Source of the DNA: Pomphorhynchus laevis
Taxonomy: Eukaryota > Acanthocephala > Palaeacanthocephala > Echinorhynchida > Pomphorhynchidae
Length of the DNA stretch: 64,000 bases
Assembly: GCA_012934845.2 (NCBI GenBank)
Contig: WNNJ02000861.1
Span: forward strand, 124,001-188,000
Direction: 5' to 3'
Below, one piece after another: positions 1 through 10,296 of this stretch. A program made the translations under genes and the position numbers. The notes beneath the pieces are model-generated. The model ran no database searches. It worked only from the letters and a program-made list of their open reading frames with translations, and was not told the DNA's origin. The stretch's first letter is position 1. Each line of letters opens with the position of its first letter.

Positions 1-150
1 ACGTTGTATCAGAATAAGAATTAGAGGTAATCAGGAGGAACTGCTATGCTATCAGGTTTCGGCCCCTAACTCCTCTACCCAACATAGCAGCGGGGCCAAA
101 TACATGCTAATGATGTATTTCCTCTGATAAAACTATCTAGTATCTTATTC
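1..150 (-). other. Structured 3' region of Naiad copy 1 (pseudoknot)
   Basis: Reverse complement of the same conserved 150-nt region described at 11870-12020. Both crossing helices are present. In this copy the longer helix contains a G-U wobble (CTGCTATGTT against AGCATAGCAG) where the 11.9-kb copy has a G-C pair. This is one informative base change that keeps the pairing. Confidence 0.65.
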
Positions 151-1395
151 TAATACAAAGTATATTATTTATTATCCATCCATAAAAATTTGCCACTTAA
201 GAGTTTAAATTTATTCTTTATATTATTGTGTTGATTTATATATTTTACTATTTTCTGCTTGATGTTATTTTTATAGTAACCTAGTTTAAAATATGTATCT
301 ATTAAATTATTTAAATGATTTTGAAGAAAGCCAATATCATTACATATTGTTGTAATTCTTAAAATTTCATTATTTAATGTACTATATTTTATATTATATG
401 GTATGCATGAATGCTCATTCAAAAATATGTTTCTTGTAAATTTAAATATGTCATCTTTACGATATAAATTAAAGTAGTTTTAGTTAATGTTAATTTAATG
501 TTCATATCTAGATATACACCTTCTTTATCATCAATATTGGTTTTGTTAAGAATAAGGCTTTCTGGATAAATTTGTTCACTAATTGAATAAAAATTATTAG
601 AATAAAATACATATATCATCAATATATCGAAACATATATTTCATATATTTACATAGTTTAGATTTAGTTTTTACACAGTTATGAACAAATTCATATTCTA
701 TAAAGCTTAAAAACAAGTCAGCTATAATTGGGCTACTATTACCTCTCATTGGAACACCTTTTACTTGTCTAAATATAGATGTCCCTACTTTTAAATAATT
801 TTGATCTATCAAAATATTTGAGGATTCTATTAATTCAATTGTATCCATATTTATATTTACTTAATGCTTTAATTTTTGTTAGATAGGCATTATAATTATT
901 ATAACATATATATGTATATTTTTTTTCCGAATATAACATTAATTAATTTTACTAACGCTTCTGTAATATCTACTAAATCTAGATTTGTATAAAGCTTACT
1001 AAAATCTAATGCATTTATATTTTGAAAATTTATTCCTTTCGTCTGTTCTAATTTTTTTTGTAGAATTAATACTCAAATAGTGTTTTATATCGGTATTAAT
1101 TTCGATTACTTTGCAATATTTTTTAAAGTGTGCTTTAATTACTTTAAGTATTTTATTCATATGAACAGAAAGTGGTTTTAATGTACATTAAAACGCACTA
1201 CATATGAACCTAGGTTTTATTGGATTTTTATGTAATTTTGGATTTTAATATAATATAGGTATAGTTTTATTATCTGATTCAATTTTTATACCCTTTTTAT
1301 CCATTGTAGAATAGTGATTTGTAATAATTGCTTCTAAACTTACATTCATATGTTGTGTTTATATTTAAGTCATTATAATTAAATTCCTTGATAAT
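1..1395 (-). mobile_element. Naiad-type Penelope-like element, copy 1 (RT part and 3' end), broken
   Basis: This is a minus-strand retroelement relic. Reading backwards from about 1395 it carries the later RT region (conserved GVPM..NSSPIIADLF motif near 700-760, the RYIDD catalytic box near 615-640) and a C-terminal tail ending at 165 with the residues SGKFLWMDNK. It then runs through the structured 3' region (1-150). It is closely similar to the plus-strand copy at 10937-12020, which supports the boundaries. The frame is broken at several places, so it is not expected to be active. It runs off the window at position 1. RT motifs and the tail match copies at 2.2, 5.4, 11 and 39.5 kb. The Naiad assignment rests on copy 2, where endonuclease and CxC domains are visible. 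Confidence 0.8.
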
Positions 1396-2188
1396 TATTG
1401 GAACTGGATCAAAGAAAAGAGGATTTGTTTGATATTGTGCTAACTTCTGTTAGCATCTTCAGAAAATTACTGAAAATTACAGTAATTTTTTGATGGTAAA
1501 ATTACTTATTAATGATGGAGTTGTTTATAAAATTTCTTGTTTAGAATGCGATAAAGTACATGTGGGTCAATCAGGCCAACCTTTAGAGACTAAATTATTA
1601 CAACACAAATACACACTCAAAAAGGTCCTAAGTAGCGCTATTGTAAACCATAGTTTAAATTTAGATCACAATTAAGAAACCAATTGTTTAAATATAAAAA
1701 TTCTTGAGGCTTATTACATTCATAAAAACTCCAATATGGTTATGTCGAATAATAAATTTGACATAACGTTAAATATTTTTGTAAAGATGTTGTAAATGCT
1801 GTTAAAAATTCAAACAACAGTGAAAGCAGCTGGTTATCGCTAATAACATCAGTACCTTCCCAAAAGCAAATGACGGCGATCGTTTGAACTTTTTTATATA
1901 AGCACGTACATTTTAAAAAACATTGTAATTTTCTTAAGATGCTAACAGAAGTTAGTGAAATATCAAAAACAATTTCTACTTTCCTTTGATTCAGCTCTAA
2001 TACTTATTTATCTTAATCTGGCTTATGAAAATATTGAATTCGTAGATTTAATCGGTATTTTATCTAAAAGTTCGAATAATTGCAAAAATTAATATTTCAA
2101 AACAGGCAGATTGATTTTATTTTATTAGCATATAAAAAATACAATATTTTATAAACATATTTTATAAAATAAATCATTTTAATAATAC
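1396..2188 (+). mobile_element. Relic of a canonical Penelope-like element: GIY-YIG endonuclease, flanked by inverted satellite monomers
   Basis: The open frame around 1490-1675 has the start of a GIY-YIG nuclease: GVVYKISC, then a C-x2-C pair (CLEC), then VHVGQSG, then a conserved LLQHKYTL and a NHSL..DHN histidine region. This is the C-terminal endonuclease of canonical Penelope elements and differs clearly from the Naiad endonuclease at 3.9-4.2 kb. The fragment has no recognisable RT attached. A monomer of the 47-bp satellite lies on each side (about 1424-1470 and 1928-1972) in opposite orientation. The rest of the stretch is AT-rich with nothing else recognised. It is clearly a fossil. 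Confidence 0.6.
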
Positions 2189-3502
2189 CTAATCGGTGCT
2201 TGCCAAATATTTTCCGAATATAAGATTAATTAATTTTACTAACGCTTCTTTAATATCTACTAAATCTAGATTTGTATAAAGCGTACTAAAATCGTATGTA
2301 TTTATATTTTGAAAATTTATTCCTTTTGTCTGTTCTAAAAATTCTTTTGTAGAATTAATACTGAAATAGTGTTTTATACCAGTATTAATTTCGATTACCT
2401 TGCAATATTTTTTAAAATGTGCTTTTATTACTTTAAGTATTTTATTCATATAGACAGAAAGTGGTTTTAATGTACATTTAAACGCACTACATATGAACCT
2501 AGGTTTTATTGGATTTTTATGTAATTTTGGATTCCAATATAATATAGGTATAGTTTTATTATCTAATTCAACCTTTATACCCTTTTTATCCATTATAGAA
2601 CAGTGACTTGTAATAATTGTTTCTAAACTCAACTCACTACGTTCATATGTTGGATTTACATTTAAATCATTAGAATTAACCTCTTTCACTAGTATATCAT
2701 AATAAAGCTTTTTGCATATGAAGACAAAGTTATTACTAGCTTTATCAATAGTTGTTATTATATAGTTATCCTTTAATTTAGTAAGTTCTTTATACATATC
2801 TTTATTAATTTTATCTTTTCTTTTATAATTGTTTGTTATTTTCATTTTAATTTTAATTTTATCAAATATATAATCTTTCCAAATGTTTATCTTAGATATA
2901 TTCGAGCTTTCACTATTAATCAGCTTACTTAAGTAATCATTTAAGTTATTATAGAACGAATTGTAAATTTTATTTTTGTCGTTGTTATTATTTAATCTAT
3001 ATTTATACCCTTTTGATAGCAGCTTTCTTAATTCACAATTTTCAATTAATTCTAGATTATGGGTACATATATGTTCATTTATTGTATCAAAACTAAGACT
3101 TTTACAATTGCATTCTGTTTCCATTATGTTTCTAATATTACCGTTACATATTGATTTCAATTCTTTATTATAATTACAAATTTTTCGTTCTAATGGTGGT
3201 AGGAGTTTATACCTTATTTTAGGAATATATTTACTTAAATCTGACCCTATTATTTCTTTACTTTTAGAATTATTTAAAAGTCCGGCTATATTTATGTTAT
3301 CTATACATTTATTAATGAAGTTTATGGTTAATGTATATTTTCTATTGTTATTATTTACATTTATTGTATGATTATAGTATTTTGTATTACAATAACTGTC
3401 TATTATACAACTTAGCATATCATAGTCGTTAATTAATTTTTGATTTATTGAACATATGATATCTTTAGAAAAACTTCTTATATTTACATAAAGATCTTTC
3501 AA
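2189..3502 (-). pseudogene. Naiad RT open frame (CxC linker and N-terminal half of RT)
   Basis: A 437-codon open stretch. Residues about 100-170 hold a Cys/His-rich linker with the sequence ECNCK, followed by CTHNLELI and GYKYRLN. Later parts have IDKASNNFVFI, IPILYWNPKLHKNPIKPR (RT fingers) and TYDFSTLYTNLDLVDI (motif A with a catalytic Asp). Motifs B and C are absent because the element is truncated at its 3' side, and the last few residues (LASTD) come from flanking sequence. As a member of the PLE RTs, which are related to telomerase RT, it would have copied the element's RNA. It has no regulatory signals of its own that I can identify. Confidence 0.75.
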
Positions 3503-4180
3503 CTTATTATCTCTTAAAAGTTGTTTTAATATTTATAATTGTTCATTTATATACATATCTTTTTAATGTGTTTAATTCTGTTTTTCTTATTCGTTTTATC
3601 ATCATGACTTCTTGCCTTGCATTTAACTGGATTATTATAATATAGTTGTTTATTATGTACTATACTACTTTTGCCAACCCTTGTACCACGTCATTCAATC
3701 CTAATGTGTACATGGAATTTAGCGTTTAAATCCAAATATCTTCTCTTTCTAATAGTTTTTAATTTAATGTTGACTTATTTTCTTCGATGATATGTTCTAA
3801 AATAAATAATTTACAGGTTTTAATATCATGTCCTATTAATCTCGTATGTTTATGAAATATAGTTTGACTATTATGCTGTATATTATACATGTGTTGCCTA
3901 AACCTAGTTTTTAACATTTGATATGTTTTTCCTATATATTACAATCTACATGTGTATTGTGTTAGATACACTACACCTGCGGTATTGCAGTTACAATTAT
4001 TATTAATATTTAATGAAAAACATTTGTTTGTCGTAATACTTACAATACAATTATTATTTATAACATCACAAACTATACAATTTTTTCTCTTACATTTAAA
4101 AGATCTAAAATTAAAATCATTAATACTAACGTATTTTTCGAATCTGGTTGAGTACATGTAACTTTTGTTAAGTCATAATT
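2189..4180 (-). mobile_element. Naiad-type (permuted) Penelope-like element, copy 2: endonuclease, CxC linker, RT
   Basis: This is the most informative PLE copy. In coding direction the first block (about 4157-3790) is a GIY-YIG nuclease: paired cysteines (FKCKRKNCIVC), then VVYLT, then YIGKT, then TRFRQH and later His residues. The second block is the open frame 3502-2189, which starts with a linker containing a CNC (CxC) motif and GYKYRL, and continues into RT (WNPKLHK fingers motif, TYDFSTLYTNLD motif A). Endonuclease before RT, with a CxC linker between them, is the hallmark of Naiad/Chlamys PLEs; canonical PLEs have the endonuclease last. The copy stops within the RT at about 2203. The endonuclease part has at least one break, so this is a decayed copy. 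Confidence 0.8.
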
Positions 4181-5275
4181 TTTAACGTTGTTTTTCACTG
4201 TTTCCGTTAGTTTAGTTGACTCAGACTAAACTTACAACGGCTATCCGGCAGCATCTGACAGAGGGCTACCATGCTAAAGGCGGTTGCAGGCTGGAACAAG
4301 ATCTATAAAGATCTATCACCTTCACTCCGAGTGCTACGCGACCTGGCTTTTGGACATTACCTGATCTCTTAAACATGATGACGTTAAGCAGTTTACATTT
4401 TAAAGTGTAAACACCTTGGGATGCAAACTTCTCCCTTTTTTAAAATTAATAATTCGTCAAACTTGTTTGATAATAAGAAAAAATAATAGTAAAGTCGTAA
4501 CCAATAATACACAGGTTCAGTATTTCTGACAGAGGTTTCAAAAAAGGTATTCATCCAGAAAGTCCGCCTTAGCCAATGCTTATGTAAAAGGATCGTCATC
4601 ATAGCTCTTAGCAAGAGTTTGTGATGATATGGGATTTTATTTGAAAAACCATAAATTTCGAGCGGGATTGGTAGTGAGATATGGTTTGTCGACTGGCATA
4701 CAAATAAGAAAATGTGCATGTTCAAGTCCAAATTGAATGCAAAAACGGTGATTATTTCGACACAACATAATTAGGGACACAATTTGAAAGGAATTAAAAC
4801 AAATAAGACGAAATGTTGAGATATAATCTGTACTGACAATTGTTGCTGACTCATATATATTTATTTCAGCAACAATTACCAGAGACCGCGAGGCGAGATT
4901 AGACGTATTTATAACGGGCTTATTTACTTCAATGACCGTGCAAGCCTTCTTGTATGTTACGAGTTTTAACCCGCATGAAAAAAGGCTAAATATTTGGAAC
5001 CATAAATAGAAAAAGGATCTTTCATTCCATGTGTGATTTTGACCTCTATGGGATTAGGTCTAAAAGCCAATGCTATACTCAAACAAATCTCACTACTGAA
5101 ATTTCAAAGGTACTCAACGAAATATCTTTCTTACATTTTCAACTTAAGAAGGCGGATATCTATCGCATTAGTTTAAACAAATGCATAGTACTTGAGAGAT
5201 AACGTTCAGCCGAGATGAAACATGCCCTAGGGAAGTAATTTCAACAAAATTTGATGTTTTTTTAATTATTAGCTG
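4181..5275. other. No supported gene; possible 5' flank of Naiad copy 2
   Basis: Moderately AT-rich sequence directly upstream (in minus sense) of the Naiad endonuclease. The first 250 bases are less AT-rich than their surroundings and may be element leader. A 112-codon minus frame at 4393-4731 shows no domain, no family resemblance and no second copy, so I do not call it a gene. Confidence 0.4.
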
Positions 5276-5834
5276 ACTTGTTGTTAAGCTTTATAGAATA
5301 TGAATTTGTTCATAACTGTGTATGAACAAATTATAACGCCTATCTAACAAAAATTAAACCATCAAATAAATATAAATATATGGATAAAATTGAATTAATA
5401 GAATCCTTAAATATTTTGATAAATCAAAATTATTTAAAAGTAGGGACATCTATATTTAGACAAGTAAAAGGTGTTCCAATGGGTGGTAATAGTAGCCCAA
5501 TTATAGCTGACTTGTTTTTAAGCTTTATAGAATATGAATTTGTTCATAACTGTGTAAAAACTAAATCTAAACAATATAAATATATGAAATATATGTTTCG
5601 ATACATTGATGATATATGTGTATTTAATTCTAATAATTTTTATTCAATTAGTGAGCACATTTATCCAGGTAGCCTCATTCTTAACAAAACCAATATTAAT
5701 GATAAAGAAGGTGTATATCTAGATATGAACATTAAATTAACATTAACTAAAACTACTTTCAATTTATATCGTAAAGATGACATATTTAAATTTACAAGAA
5801 ACATATTTTTGAATGAGCATTCATGCATACCATG
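5276..5834 (+). mobile_element. Naiad-type Penelope-like element, copy 3 (RT palm fragment)
   Basis: Plus-strand fragment. The open frame 5380-5835 encodes the RT palm: QVKGVPMGGNSSPIIADL (motif B) and FRYIDDICVF (motif C, both catalytic Asp present), then YLDMNIKLTL. It is near-identical to 11175-11640. The first 50 bases (5276-5325) duplicate the segment at 5510-5557, a short internal repeat typical of scrambled PLE insertions. The fragment is cut off at GCATACCAT, after which a canonical-PLE terminal sequence follows. Confidence 0.75.
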
Positions 5835-5835
5835 A

Positions 5836-5935
5836 ATTTGTATAATTCGGAAAGAAAGAAAAGTTATATTTATTGAAAATTCGAATTTTCGATAACATCT
5901 GTTATCATCATCAGGAAACATTTACATTACACAAA
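5836..5935 (-). mobile_element. Terminal (pseudo-LTR) fragment of a canonical Penelope-like element with hammerhead-like motif
   Basis: On the minus strand, 5914-5887 reads CTGATGA, one extra T, a 7-bp stem GATAACA/TGTTATC with a GA loop, then GAAA. This is the CTGATGA-stem II-GAAA arrangement of hammerhead ribozymes, known in Penelope pseudo-LTRs. A related copy is at 49011-49035 on the plus strand and both share the downstream ATTATACAAATT-like end. Stems I and III are not convincing, so this is probably decayed. Confidence 0.5.
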
Positions 5936-6229
5936 TTGCTGTTTAAACTGGTTGTTTACGCATTCACGCGCATCACTTCAAACAACTGGTTGTGCTTCTA
6001 TTCTGCTTAACGTAAATTTTTTAAATAGATTTTTTGAAAAATGTACAAAAGACGTTACCCTCGAATGGAACGTAAGGTTTGATAGGATTGTACATACTAC
6101 ATTAGCAAAATATTATCATTTTTTATGGTTGGAAAAGTTGGTATTATACTGGTCGACCGTGCCGCGCTCTTGCAAGCAGATGATGCAAACGCAAGTTCAA
6201 AAAATAACTCTCTCTTTATCTTACTAACA

Positions 6230-6440
6230 CTGTCTAAGTAAGTTAAATTCCTTCTCAGGGGACATAGCCGTTGCGATCGTCTTGATAAGTCTTTCAGTAT
6301 AACAGCCAAAACATTCCACCGTCAAAAATACTAACAGAATAAATGAACCGTATTCGATTCTGTGTAGGCATTATCGATCTTGTTAGCATTATAAGTCCTT
6401 AGGATAAGAAACTAACAAGACATAATCAACTGCAAAAAGA
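6230..6440 (-). mobile_element. RTE-like LINE relic, left part (split by the Jockey insertion)
   Basis: About 6370-6440 aligns with 38330-38400 of the RTE-like LINE relic further on (shared CGATCT..TTAGCATT and a CATCATCTGCAAAAA-like stretch). The alignment resumes at 10284 on the other side of the Jockey element, so the two parts were once continuous. How far left of 6370 it extends is uncertain. Confidence 0.55.
6428..6440. repeat. 13-bp target-site duplication, left copy
   Basis: AACTGCAAAAAGA here is repeated exactly at 10284-10296. Removing one copy together with the sequence between restores the alignment to the RTE-like LINE at 38.4 kb, which makes a chance match unlikely. Confidence 0.75.
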
Positions 6441-6474
6441 GGGTGCTTCAAACAACTTACAAAATCAAGCTAAT

Positions 6475-7671
6475 ATGGAACGGAACTCAGGTATTTCCAA
6501 TGTAACATCGAATTTTCAAGCCAAAGAAAACAAGGTTAGTCCTATTTCGTCTAATTTTTTAATCTCAAGCACGGATGGAGAACTCCCTCCTGTGCCTAAA
6601 GTGGTGAATCTGGTAATAATCAGACTTCTTCAACCATTTGAAAGGAAGAATCTTTTCAATATTTTTCTGAGAGAGTTTACAAGCTCTTATAAGAAGAGAA
6701 TTCTATTTAATTCGATAAAATATTTAGATTCCGAAATCCGGGTTTCTTTCAGCTCTCCAGATCTGGCAGCATCGTTCCTAGAATTTTCTCGAAACACACC
6801 TAAAAGAATTTGGGTCAACTACTTACAGGCCTATTCAGGCGACTTTGAAAATTAATAATTTTCCGCCCTTCGCAACGGAGGAAGATATCATTGCTCTCAC
6901 ATCTGAGTTCAAAATTCATAATATTCGCCCAATCCTGGGCAAGAAAGGCCAGGCTATACCAATAGCATTCTGTTCTACCGCAGTCGATCAGGCGGAATGT
7001 CTGGCTAAAAGCAAATGTAACCCCTTTCTGGGGTACAATCTTTCTTTCAATATCGTAGATGCTGATGACTTAACATACCCCCATTGCAATGGGTGCCACC
7101 TCTGGGGGCACTGGTCCTCGAACTGTACTAGGCCCCATACGTGTGGGGTTTGCAGCTCTTCCGAAGTCCATGAGGGGAAATGTTCTCTCCCCCTCTGTGT
7201 TCCAATTGTGGTGGTCAGCACCCGGCCTGGTCTAGAAGATGTCCTATCTTCAAAGAATACAAATTAAGGCATTGTGGGGCACCGGTCAAACCGGCCCACT
7301 TTGCCGCTGCCAGCTTATCCAATTCAAACGGTTATGGTATGTCGGACACCGACATTTTCAAAATTGTTGACGCAAGACTACAGATATATAAAGACGAGAT
7401 TCGAGCCTTAACGAACCATCTGATAGCGAAATTCGAGGAGTCCCGTTCTCCTCCATCGACGATTCTTACCTCTTTAAAGAGAGCCCCCCGTTCTAAGAAG
7501 AGATCATCTTCTAAACAAAAGTTGGCTTCCTTGAAGTTGGCAAAGAAAGATGATATATGCTGGGAGTTGTTGGCCTCAAAGGGAGATGAAGATAATGCCG
7601 GTGGGCAAGTGTCTTCTCCTGGTAGGGCTGGGAGTGAGAAGGGCAACTTTCTCTCTCCTAGTTTCTGCTAG
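6475..7671 (+). pseudogene. Jockey LINE ORF1 (gag-like, three zinc knuckles), frameshifted
   Basis: Three overlapping open frames (6475-6855, 6845-7267, 7180-7671) together cover one ORF1. The first has the N-terminal RRM-like part (VVNLVIIRLLQPFERKNLFN). The second holds CX2CX4HX4C (CNGCHLWGHWSSNC) and CX2CX5HX3C (CGVCSSSEVHEGKC). The third begins with CX2CX3HX6C (CSNCGGQHPAWSRRC), then a basic tail (KRAPRSKKRSSSK). Three knuckles in this order, the last with HPAW, are typical of Jockey-group ORF1, an RNA-binding chaperone. The copy on the minus strand at 61712-62461 reads through the first junction in one frame, so that shift at least is a mutation of this copy. Confidence 0.75.
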
Positions 7672-7705
7672 GAGGTAGGCATCCCACTCCAGCTGTCGTA
7701 ACACA

Positions 7706-10165
7706 ATGCAAAGTAGTCAAGAGCCTTTTTCACTGAATATACTTCAGTGGAATTCGGGAGGTGCTTCTGCTCTTAGCCTTCTATCTGGTAGAGATGCGGA
7801 TGTTATAGTCCTTCAGGAGACGCGGTCTATCCGTATCCCCCAGGACATTACTCGATTTATCCCCAAGCATATTTACACCCACTTCACTCCGTACATAACC
7901 CCTCCTCACGCCTCTTCATCTCAAGGTCTTTTAACCCTAGTTAAATGCTCCTTAAGATCATCCCTTCTTTTAAACTATTCTTGTCCAGCCCTGTCTTGTT
8001 TAGCTGTTTCACTTTGTAAGAATGGTAAACGTATCAGCATAGCCAATATCTATATTAGGCCAGGGGAAATTCACAAGAACCGTGATCTCCTGGACCGTAT
8101 CTTGGGTAGTGGCTATGACATGTTACTCGGTGACTTCAACAACAGAACTGGTCGTTGGATAAATGCAGCACTCCGCAGAGCCAGGAACGATTACCTTATT
8201 CACAAACCACCGTCCCCAACTTTTCATTGCTCAACAACTAATTCTCTCCTCGACATATTACTGCTTCATAAGATGTGGTTGTTGAAACCCATCTGCACTG
8301 AGCAGTCGCGCCAAAAACAGACCATCTCTCATGACCTAATTCGTTGGCGGATAGAGGAAGATACGTTGCTTAGAAGGAGGTTTCACTTTGATCCCATCAG
8401 AGTGGCTTTCTTTCAGGCGGCTATCCAACTCTTCCCCAGAATTGGTAATGAGAATTCGACCGAATTTAATTCTTTCCTCTCCTCGCAAGCTACCGCGTTT
8501 CTTTCGACTACCTATAAAGGTCATATTTACAATCCCACTCCAACAAAACTCAAGGTTTTGGCTAAAATGCTACGTCTTCCCAATGTCTCTGTTTCCGCCA
8601 GGCAGGCCATCTCGAATGAATACTGGAGCACTAGATATAGGTTCCAGCTGAGCAAGGATAAGGCGAACATCGCTCACCTTAACCCTTCTCAGTCTTCCTT
8701 CTGGAAGATATTCAAGAAGGAGAAGTTTGTCTGTTGGAAGGATAGAGCTTTGGGTTGGATTGGTAGTATAGGCCTTGATAATGTTTTGAAGGAGTCACTA
8801 TCCCTACATAATTATGGAGCCACTCAATCTCCCCAACCAATCCCGCCTTGGGGTGACTTCAGGAGCAGGGACTTATCTGTTACAGATATCCTGAACTCCT
8901 GGGGGCCACTTCCGGGCACCTCTAAATCCGTCGCTCCACTATCTTCTCGAGTCTGTCAGCTTTTGACAGCCGATCAAAGAAGAGAAGTGGCCGTCACAAT
9001 GCTTTTAGCCTCACCATCCGATGTAGCCGGCATCAATATTAGTCGTAGAATTTTCTTACCAAAGCATAGTCCGGTTTCATGTCCCAAAGATCTGCGTCCC
9101 ATTTCGATTCAAAACTCCCTCATCTCCATCTACGAAAAAGCGCTTGCGCGTAGAATCCGCGACCATTTAAGTAGGCGTAATTTGATCCCACCGAGTTTTC
9201 ACGGGTTTGTCAAGGGACGCTCGGTTCATTCAGCAATAGGTGAAGTGCATCAGTTTTGTAGGGATAATAGCCATCAACTAGCTGTGGCTGTTTTCCTTGA
9301 CTTTTCTGCTGCATTTGACCGCATTTCCATTCCCTTTGTTATCTCCTCTCTCAGGTCACTCGGGTTGCCTGCGAGAATTGTTAACAGGGTGGAGATATTA
9401 CTGTTTACCAAGAGGTTCTACTATGAAGACGACCCTGATGCGTGTCAGTTCTACCCTATTACAGGTGTGCCCCAAGGATCCCCACTTTCTCCTATCTTAT
9501 TTCTTGCTGCCTCCATTGTACTATTCAAGAATTTTAAACGTGATCAACATCTAGTGGTATACGCTGATGATACCACGGCCCTGTTCTCTGGACGCAGGTG
9601 CAAAGATGTCGCTTCAGACATCAGCCGTTTCTTTTTAAGATTAACAGACCAGCTGACCCTATCCAATCTTATTTTAAATTCATCCAAATCGCAGGTAGTT
9701 GTCTTTCATGGCACCCCTGCGACAAAGAAAAAATTAAAGAGACTAGCACTCTCAGCTCTATCTTCTATATTGACTAATCAACCACTCCCTACCTTTACAA
9801 GTCGAGTAAAATACCTGGGGTTCACTGTTACGGTGAACTGGTCGGCGAAAGCTGACCTGGATAGACTTAAACGTATCCTGAAGAAAGCTAGGTGGGCCCT
9901 GAAACGGGCTCAGCATCTGTCGTTGAATGGGAAAACCCAAGTGCGCCTCTGGGGTACTTGGGCTATCTCGGGATTAGTCTTCTTTTCGAGAGGACGTCCT
10001 CCAGAGCAAAGACTAAGGTTTCTCAAGCTCCTCATCTCGCGATTACCGCGCATAGTCCGCCTAGATTGGATTCTTCGGGGGGTGATAGACCCCGGGTGGT
10101 TCAGTCGAAGAGCGGCGTGTTGGATTAGCTGGAGGGCTCAGATCCCGCTGGACCTGAGGCCGTGA
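7706..10165 (+). CDS. Jockey LINE ORF2: apurinic-type endonuclease and reverse transcriptase, intact
   Basis: 819 residues. Residues about 8-220 are an exonuclease/endonuclease/phosphatase-type nuclease: LQWNSGG (metal-binding Asn16), VLQETRS (Glu), LGDFNNRTGRW, a LLDILLL strand and a terminal SHDLIRW, where most relatives have SDH. Residues about 430-700 are RT: PKDLRPISIQNSL, FLDFSAAFDR (motif A Asp), GVPQGSPLSPILF (motif B), VVYADDT (motif C, two catalytic Asp). The protein nicks target DNA and primes reverse transcription there. It starts 34 bp after the last ORF1 frame. The first Met is supported by the same start context in the 61213 copy (MQSNREPFSLNILQWNSGG). No C-terminal zinc finger is seen. 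Base composition is much more GC-rich than the surrounding DNA. Confidence 0.9.
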   Translation: MQSSQEPFSLNILQWNSGGASALSLLSGRDADVIVLQETRSIRIPQDITRFIPKHIYTHFTPYITPPHASSSQGLLTLVKCSLRSSLLLNYSCPALSCLAVSLCKNGKRISIANIYIRPGEIHKNRDLLDRILGSGYDMLLGDFNNRTGRWINAALRRARNDYLIHKPPSPTFHCSTTNSLLDILLLHKMWLLKPICTEQSRQKQTISHDLIRWRIEEDTLLRRRFHFDPIRVAFFQAAIQLFPRIGNENSTEFNSFLSSQATAFLSTTYKGHIYNPTPTKLKVLAKMLRLPNVSVSARQAISNEYWSTRYRFQLSKDKANIAHLNPSQSSFWKIFKKEKFVCWKDRALGWIGSIGLDNVLKESLSLHNYGATQSPQPIPPWGDFRSRDLSVTDILNSWGPLPGTSKSVAPLSSRVCQLLTADQRREVAVTMLLASPSDVAGINISRRIFLPKHSPVSCPKDLRPISIQNSLISIYEKALARRIRDHLSRRNLIPPSFHGFVKGRSVHSAIGEVHQFCRDNSHQLAVAVFLDFSAAFDRISIPFVISSLRSLGLPARIVNRVEILLFTKRFYYEDDPDACQFYPITGVPQGSPLSPILFLAASIVLFKNFKRDQHLVVYADDTTALFSGRRCKDVASDISRFFLRLTDQLTLSNLILNSSKSQVVVFHGTPATKKKLKRLALSALSSILTNQPLPTFTSRVKYLGFTVTVNWSAKADLDRLKRILKKARWALKRAQHLSLNGKTQVRLWGTWAISGLVFFSRGRPPEQRLRFLKLLISRLPRIVRLDWILRGVIDPGWFSRRAACWISWRAQIPLDLRP

Positions 10166-10283
10166 CATCATTATGAAGACTAAATGCTATTATGAGTTGT
10201 CTTATTTGAACTGCATTTTTTTTCTCTCTTTTCGTTATTTTTTAGTGGTTGTTAGTTATTTAAGAAATTCCTTATCTTATCTT

Positions 10284-10296
10284 AACTGCAAAAAGA
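10284..10296. repeat. 13-bp target-site duplication, right copy
   Basis: Exact repeat of 6428-6440 (AACTGCAAAAAGA), marking the 3' edge of the Jockey LINE. Confidence 0.75.

Larger units (their letters stand above)
6441..10283 (+). mobile_element. Full-length Jockey-type LINE, copy 1
   Basis: A 3843-bp non-LTR retrotransposon bounded by 13-bp direct repeats. It has a leader of only about 34 bp, ORF1 (nucleocapsid-like, zinc knuckles, frameshifted) at 6475-7671, an intact ORF2 (endonuclease and RT) at 7706-10165, and a 118-bp 3' tail ending in TTATCTTATCTT rather than poly(A). The second full-length copy at 58624-62499 is 3876 bp with the same organisation. The element sits in the antisense orientation inside an RTE-like LINE. 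The intact ORF2 and perfect duplication suggest a young insertion, but the ORF1 breaks mean this copy could move only with help from another. Confidence 0.85.

Noticed and set aside
3880-4157. Selenocysteine-encoding Naiad endonuclease
   Set aside because: The interruption I can read is TAA, not TGA, and no SECIS-like core (ATGA, AA, GA) is visible in the 3' region.
4393-4731. 112-codon minus-strand frame as a gene
   Set aside because: No domain, no second copy, no splice or family evidence.
7706-10165. Host origin of the 819-codon gene
   Set aside because: Endonuclease and RT motifs, target-site duplication and three related copies in the window make it a LINE ORF2.
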